A stretch of 10,003 nucleotides of DNA from Candidatus Eiseniibacteriota bacterium (GTDB lineage Bacteria > Eisenbacteria > RBG-16-71-46 > JAGVPR01). The translations under genes were made by a program, and so were the position numbers. Shown one piece after another: positions 7,176 to 10,003 of this stretch. The stretch is from the NCBI GenBank assembly GCA_020052115.1, contig JAGVPR010000303.1, positions 1-10,003 of the forward strand, in the 5' to 3' direction. Each line of letters starts with the position of its first letter. Positions within the stretch are counted from its first letter, which is position 1. Below the pieces are notes generated by a model. That model searched no databases and was not told the DNA's origin. It saw only the letters and a list, made by a program, of their open reading frames with translations.

Positions 7176-7181
7176 ACCTCC
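7176..7181 (-). promoter_or_regulatory. Ribosome binding site of the propeller gene
   Basis: A perfect GGAGGT lies 5 bp before ATG 7170. It decides the start in favour of this ATG and against the in-frame ATG at 7275, which would place 35 polar residues ahead of the signal peptide. Confidence 0.8.
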
Positions 7182-7507
7182 GCGCCGACTCCGGCCGAGA
7201 AGCGCCGAGTTCGGAAGCCCCGCCTCTCTCACCATCATCCGCTGGCCCGTGGGGGCATGAACCGTGCCGCTTCATGGCCGGCGCTTCACAAGGCTCAAGC
7301 TATTGCACTTCCGCGAACGGCCGAACCGCGAACCTGTCCGCGCGGCGCGGCGATGACCGTGGGTGGTCATGACGAACTCCGGTGGGAACGACTCGACGGC
7401 TGCAGGGCAGGCCCGCCCGGGATCCGGGGCCGACATAGACCATCCCTCCGTCAGAGGGGCTCGGGCGGGGAGCGTTCGCTGGGACAGGGCTCGAAGACGC
7501 GCAGCCA
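7182..7507. other. Non-coding leader region of the minus-strand run
   Basis: I see no recognisable gene on either strand. The plus-strand frame open from 7257 has no family resemblance and is rich in R, G and P. The promoter of the minus-strand run should lie here or a little further right, but I cannot point to convincing -35 and -10 boxes. A small hairpin (CCCTC, 5-nt loop, GAGGG at 7444-7458) is present without a T-run. Confidence 0.4.
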
Positions 7508-7708
7508 GACTAGCCCCAATGCGTTAGTCTTGAGGCGTGGAAAACACGACGGACCCGCGGAATCCACGGGCGTGAGCGCCATACAGGCCCGGTCCTTCAT
7601 GTCACAGCCCGTGCCGTCTCCGGGAGACGACCGAACTCGTGCGCGGCCGCGGGGGACGCGGGTCCCGGGCTCATGTCGCAGCCAAGATCTGACGGATTGG
7701 GGCTAGTC
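7508..7708. mobile_element. MITE-like 201-bp segment with terminal inverted repeats
   Basis: GACTAGCCCCAAT at 7508-7520 is repeated exactly in inverted orientation at 7696-7708. The match continues inward imperfectly (left GCGTTAGTCTTGAGGC against right CCGTCAGATCTTGGC, with one gap), giving terminal inverted repeats of about 28 bp. The interior carries no transposase and has a 13-bp direct repeat with one mismatch, TCATGTC(A/G)CAGCC, at 7597-7609 and 7671-7683. Size and structure resemble a non-autonomous miniature element. I cannot identify a convincing target-site duplication. It could instead be a long regulatory stem. Confidence 0.5.
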
Positions 7709-8017
7709 GCCGGATCATCTCGAGTCAAGCGCGCCGTGATGGCTCGGAGCGCGCGGAGCATCAAACGGCGATATGACAGCTGCCTCGAGCGGATCTCGGG
7801 CGCGCGGCTCGCGGTCTTGACCCAACCCAAGAGACTGGGCCTGCCGCATCCCAGCTCCGTGATGCTAGATCTCATCACGGGGGCAGATCTGTGGAACTCG
7901 CAACCGCTCGGACTCGGAGAGTGTCTCAGGCAGTTCGCCCTCCCCGTCCGCGGCCTTCTCGCCGGGAACCAGGAACCTGTCCGTCCCGAAAACTCAAGCG
8001 ACTTCGATCCTGCGTGA
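7673..8017 (+). CDS. Hypothetical 114-residue reading frame, doubtful
   Basis: The frame starts at ATG 7673, inside the right inverted repeat segment, and stops at TGA 8015-8017. The product has a basic helix-like middle (RSIKRRYDSCLERISGARLA) and a region LLDLITGADLW-like (around VMLDLITGADLW) with a GECLRQFALP segment. I recognise no family. Codon use from about residue 35 looks plausible for this genome (many third-position G/C), but no ribosome binding site stands out. It may be the tail of an older gene fused to a start inside the repeat segment. A strong hairpin at 7855-7882 lies within it. The chance that it is a real gene is perhaps one in three. Confidence 0.3.
   Translation: MSQPRSDGLGLVAGSSRVKRAVMARSARSIKRRYDSCLERISGARLAVLTQPKRLGLPHPSSVMLDLITGADLWNSQPLGLGECLRQFALPVRGLLAGNQEPVRPENSSDFDPA
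7855..7882. other. Strong hairpin, 8-bp perfect stem
   Basis: CCGTGATG (7857-7864) pairs with CATCACGG (7873-7880) around the loop CTAGATCT. Adding a wobble pair and one further pair extends the stem to about 10 bp. There is no T-run, so it is not a typical intrinsic terminator. Confidence 0.6.
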
Positions 8018-8324
8018 TTTCGGCCGGCCGCGATCGGGGGTTCGAGAGTTGCTATTTGTCACTGAAGAGTGATCATTTGCTCTAACCCCTCGCCCGGCCC
8101 CCGCTCGCACGGCCACTGGGGGGCTGGCGCCCGGGTCCTCTCGGCTGCCGGATTTGACGCTGCGAGTATACCGCTGCGTGGCGTTGCGGTCAATTGCAAG
8201 TTGGTCTGACGCTCCGTGACCCGGGTGCCAGCCGGTGGCCGTGGCCTTGCTCCGCCCCCCGCGTCTCCGTCGCAGTCGTCATCCCCGATGACCCCCCGCT
8301 GGCCTCGCCGTTCTGGCGATCACC
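8018..8324. other. Non-coding stretch upstream of the transposase
   Basis: I find no gene here. A small hairpin with stem TCACT/AGTGA and loop GAAG lies at 8059-8072. The rest is GC-rich, with a few AT-rich islets near 8168 (GTATACC) and 8190 (GGTCAATTGCAAG) that could serve the transposase promoter, though no clear boxes can be named. The left end (terIS) of the IS91-type element should lie in or near this stretch, but I cannot locate it from sequence alone. Confidence 0.35.
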
Positions 8325-10003
8325 ATGGGCGTCCCATCGTCCGCCGCATCGTCGTCCGATTGTGCTTCCAGACGTTGCCCCGCGAACTCCCAGCATCCCG
8401 GCAACAGCGCTCGGCCTGCGGGCCGGCAGGACCACCTCGCTCATGACCGTGTCGCCGATTCGACGCCCCTGTACCGGCCGCGTCACCCCGAGCGCACCGA
8501 CTTCTATCGGATCTTCGAGGACCACTTCGACCGCTACCTCTCCTCGTACGAAGACCGCTTCGAGCCTCAGCACGGTCCACTGCGCTCCGTCGCCCGCCGC
8601 TCCACCGATGCGTTCCTCGAGTGCGGCCGGCTCACCAGCGGCTTCGCCCGGATCCGCTGCCCATCTTGCCATGGCGAGCACCTCCTGGCCTTCTCCTGCC
8701 AGACCCGTAACTTCTGCCCGAGCTGCCAGGCCAAGCGCGCGGCCCTCTTCGCCGAGAAACTCCGGGAGGAGATCCTCGCCCCCGTCTCCCACCGCCATTA
8801 CGTGTTCACCATCCCCCGCGTCCTGCGTGGGCTGTTCCAGCGAGAGCGCCGGCTCCTCGGACTCCTCTCCCGCACCGCCTACGACACCATGCATCGCACC
8901 CTCGTCGCGGTCCTCGACGACCGCCATGTCGTCCCCGGCTTCGTCGCCTCCATCCAGACCTTCGGTGCCTACGCCAACTTCCACCCTCACATCCACGCCC
9001 TCATGACCGAAGCGGTCCGGGACCGCGACGGCCGCTTCGTCCCCATCCCCTCTCTCGATGCGCAAACCCTGAGCGAGCTCTTCCGACGCCTTCTCCTCGC
9101 CCGGCTCGTCGCCGCCGATCGGCTCTCCGAGTCCTTCCGCGACGTCCTCTTGAACTGGGTCCACTCCGGCTTCTCCGTCCATGCCTGCCAGTGCGTCTCC
9201 CCCGACGATCCCGAGCGCCTCGGGCACCTCGCCCGCTACCTCGTCCGTCCCCCCATGCCCTTCCACGCCGTCGAGCGCACCGAAGAGGACCGCGTCCGCG
9301 TTCTCACCCCGCCCCATCCCCGGCACGGCTCCCGCGAGCTTCTCCTCGACCCCCTCGACTGGATCCAGGCCGTCACCGACCTGATCCCCGATCCCCGTCT
9401 TCACCTCGTTCGCTACTACGGCGCCTACGCCAACCGCGCCCGCAATGCCTCGCGCCGCGCGACGTCCCCGGGAGTCGATGAGACTTCGGAATCAGAGAGA
9501 GAAGAGAGACCTCAAGAAGAACGGCTCGAACCACACCGCCGCCCTGCCGCCACCCGCGCCAACTGGGCCCGCCTCCTGCGCAAGATCCTCGAAGTGGATC
9601 CCCTGCTCTGCCCCCGCTGCCGCGTCGAGATGAAGATCGTCTCGGTCATCATCGACCCCGTCGTCGTCGATCGCATCCTGCGCTGCCTCACGCACCCCGC
9701 ATCCGTGCGGGCGCCTGGTCGCCGAATTCGATCACGGCGCCCGCGGGCGCGGCAGCAGGTCAGTTCGCGCACGGGGTTTTGGGTCGTCGGGGAGCACAGG
9801 TTCGCGGTTCGCGGATTCCGCCCCCGTGGTATCCTCACGGGCGCGAATCGCAACCATGTGCCACTGATCCGACCGGTCCGCCCGAGCCCTCGCTCATTGG
9901 GGAGATCACGGCATGCCGACCCCCGAACCCCGGGGTTGTTCCGGGCACGTCCGCGCTGTCCGGCGCCTCGCGCCATTGGCGCACGCCGCGCTCTGCGTGA
10001 CAG
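8325..10003 (+). CDS. IS91-family transposase (frame open at right edge)
   Basis: This is an HUH-type rolling-circle transposase. It nicks single strands through a catalytic tyrosine and moves the element by one-ended transposition. The conserved part begins at TPLYRPRHPERTDFYRIFED (residue 47 on). The zinc-binding region has RCPSCHGEH (C112, C115) and NFCPSCQAKRA (C131, C134). The HUH motif is NFHPHIHALM (H220, H222, H224). The tyrosine motif is VRYYGAYANRAR (Y364, Y365). A second cysteine pair, LCPRC (C429, C432), precedes VEMKIVSVIIDPVVVDRIL. Family members usually end shortly after that segment. Here the frame stays open to the window edge with R/P-rich sequence, so the native end may have been lost by frameshift; homology stops near 9690. 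ATG 8325 is the first ATG after an in-frame TGA, without a visible ribosome binding site. All catalytic residues are present, so the enzyme may be active if the C-terminus is tolerated. Confidence 0.88.
   Translation, partial: MGVPSSAASSSDCASRRCPANSQHPGNSARPAGRQDHLAHDRVADSTPLYRPRHPERTDFYRIFEDHFDRYLSSYEDRFEPQHGPLRSVARRSTDAFLECGRLTSGFARIRCPSCHGEHLLAFSCQTRNFCPSCQAKRAALFAEKLREEILAPVSHRHYVFTIPRVLRGLFQRERRLLGLLSRTAYDTMHRTLVAVLDDRHVVPGFVASIQTFGAYANFHPHIHALMTEAVRDRDGRFVPIPSLDAQTLSELFRRLLLARLVAADRLSESFRDVLLNWVHSGFSVHACQCVSPDDPERLGHLARYLVRPPMPFHAVERTEEDRVRVLTPPHPRHGSRELLLDPLDWIQAVTDLIPDPRLHLVRYYGAYANRARNASRRATSPGVDETSESEREERPQEERLEPHRRPAATRANWARLLRKILEVDPLLCPRCRVEMKIVSVIIDPVVVDRILRCLTHPASVRAPGRRIRSRRPRARQQVSSRTGFWVVGEHRFAVRGFRPRGILTGANRNHVPLIRPVRPSPRSLGRSRHADPRTPGLFRARPRCPAPRAIGARRALRD
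9737..9750. repeat. 14-bp perfect palindrome near the transposase 3' end
   Basis: GCGCCCGCGGGCGC reads the same on both strands. It lies about 50 bp after the last conserved transposase residues. In IS91-type elements the origin end (oriIS) lies downstream of the transposase gene and contains palindromic sequence, so this may belong to it; that link is inference. GC-rich DNA makes short palindromes common. Confidence 0.4.
9823..9841. repeat. Hairpin downstream of the conserved transposase end, possible oriIS part
   Basis: CCCGTG (9823-9828), a 7-nt loop GTATCCT and CACGGG (9836-9841) form a perfect 6-bp stem. It is preceded by a tandem TTCGCGG TTCGCGG. The place fits an IS91 oriIS hairpin or a transcription-end stem, but no T-run follows. 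The assignment is tentative. Confidence 0.35.

Noticed and set aside
5614..7260. Plus-strand frame of 548 codons opposite the propeller gene
   Set aside because: Its apparent repeats only mirror the tandem repeats of the real gene on the other strand.
7444..7458. Small hairpin CCCTC/GAGGG as a terminator
   Set aside because: The stem is only 5 bp and no T-run follows on either strand.
7257..7706. Plus-strand frame of 149 codons in the intergenic region
   Set aside because: No family resemblance, no ribosome binding site, and it runs through the whole inverted-repeat segment; probably chance in GC-rich DNA.
8030..8060. GGGTTCGAG resembling a tRNA T-loop
   Set aside because: The flanking bases cannot form the T stem, and no acceptor, D or anticodon arms are found upstream.
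8194..9006. Plus-strand 270-codon frame overlapping the transposase start
   Set aside because: S/P/T-rich translation in a shifted frame; the conserved zinc and HUH motifs are in the other plus-strand frame.
8190..9404. Minus-strand frame of 404 codons opposite the transposase
   Set aside because: It is the antisense shadow of a clearly conserved transposase; its product is G/E/A/V-rich without any motif, as expected opposite GC-rich coding DNA.
1..10003. CRISPR array
   Set aside because: No regularly spaced short direct repeats with unique spacers; the only tandem repeats are coding propeller blades.

Overview
The window is GC-rich DNA with long shadow reading frames opposite every real gene. 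The gene content is a kinase-less regulator-type beta-propeller with a FlgD-like C-terminal domain, an outer-membrane barrel, a lipoprotein and an IS91-type transposase. This suits a Gram-negative lineage of the FCB/Eisenbacteria-like kind, probably from an environmental genome. The taxonomic guess is inference from domain style and composition only.

Layout. Positions 1-408 (minus) hold the N-terminal 136 codons of a zinc-dependent alcohol dehydrogenase that runs off the left edge. Positions 476-661 (plus) are a decayed C-terminal scrap of an AAA ATPase of the DUF4143 type. Positions 7170 down to 714 (minus) hold five closely spaced genes: a secreted protein with 14 propeller repeats, a small outer-membrane barrel protein, a lipoprotein, a short HEPN-like protein and a GHKL (Hsp90/MORC-like) ATPase. 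Gaps between them are 2, 16, 11 and 23 bp. Each start has a purine-rich ribosome binding site, and two of those sites overlap the stop codon of the gene upstream. This looks like one transcription unit. Positions 7171-8324 hold no recognisable gene, but contain a 201-bp segment bounded by long inverted repeats and a strong hairpin. From 8325 to the right edge (plus) lies an IS91-family transposase.

How the genes may work together. The first three genes of the run encode envelope products: a predicted double seven-bladed sensor or adhesion-type propeller, a small barrel and a lipoprotein. The last two encode predicted cytoplasmic proteins: a HEPN-like small protein with a poorly matching N-terminal half, and a GHKL ATPase carrying an Ig-like domain and a conserved C-terminal block. 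The HEPN/ATPase pair is the most likely place for an undescribed system such as conflict or stress response. The scrap at 476-661, the inverted-repeat segment and the IS91 gene show that the surroundings are mobile, accessory DNA.
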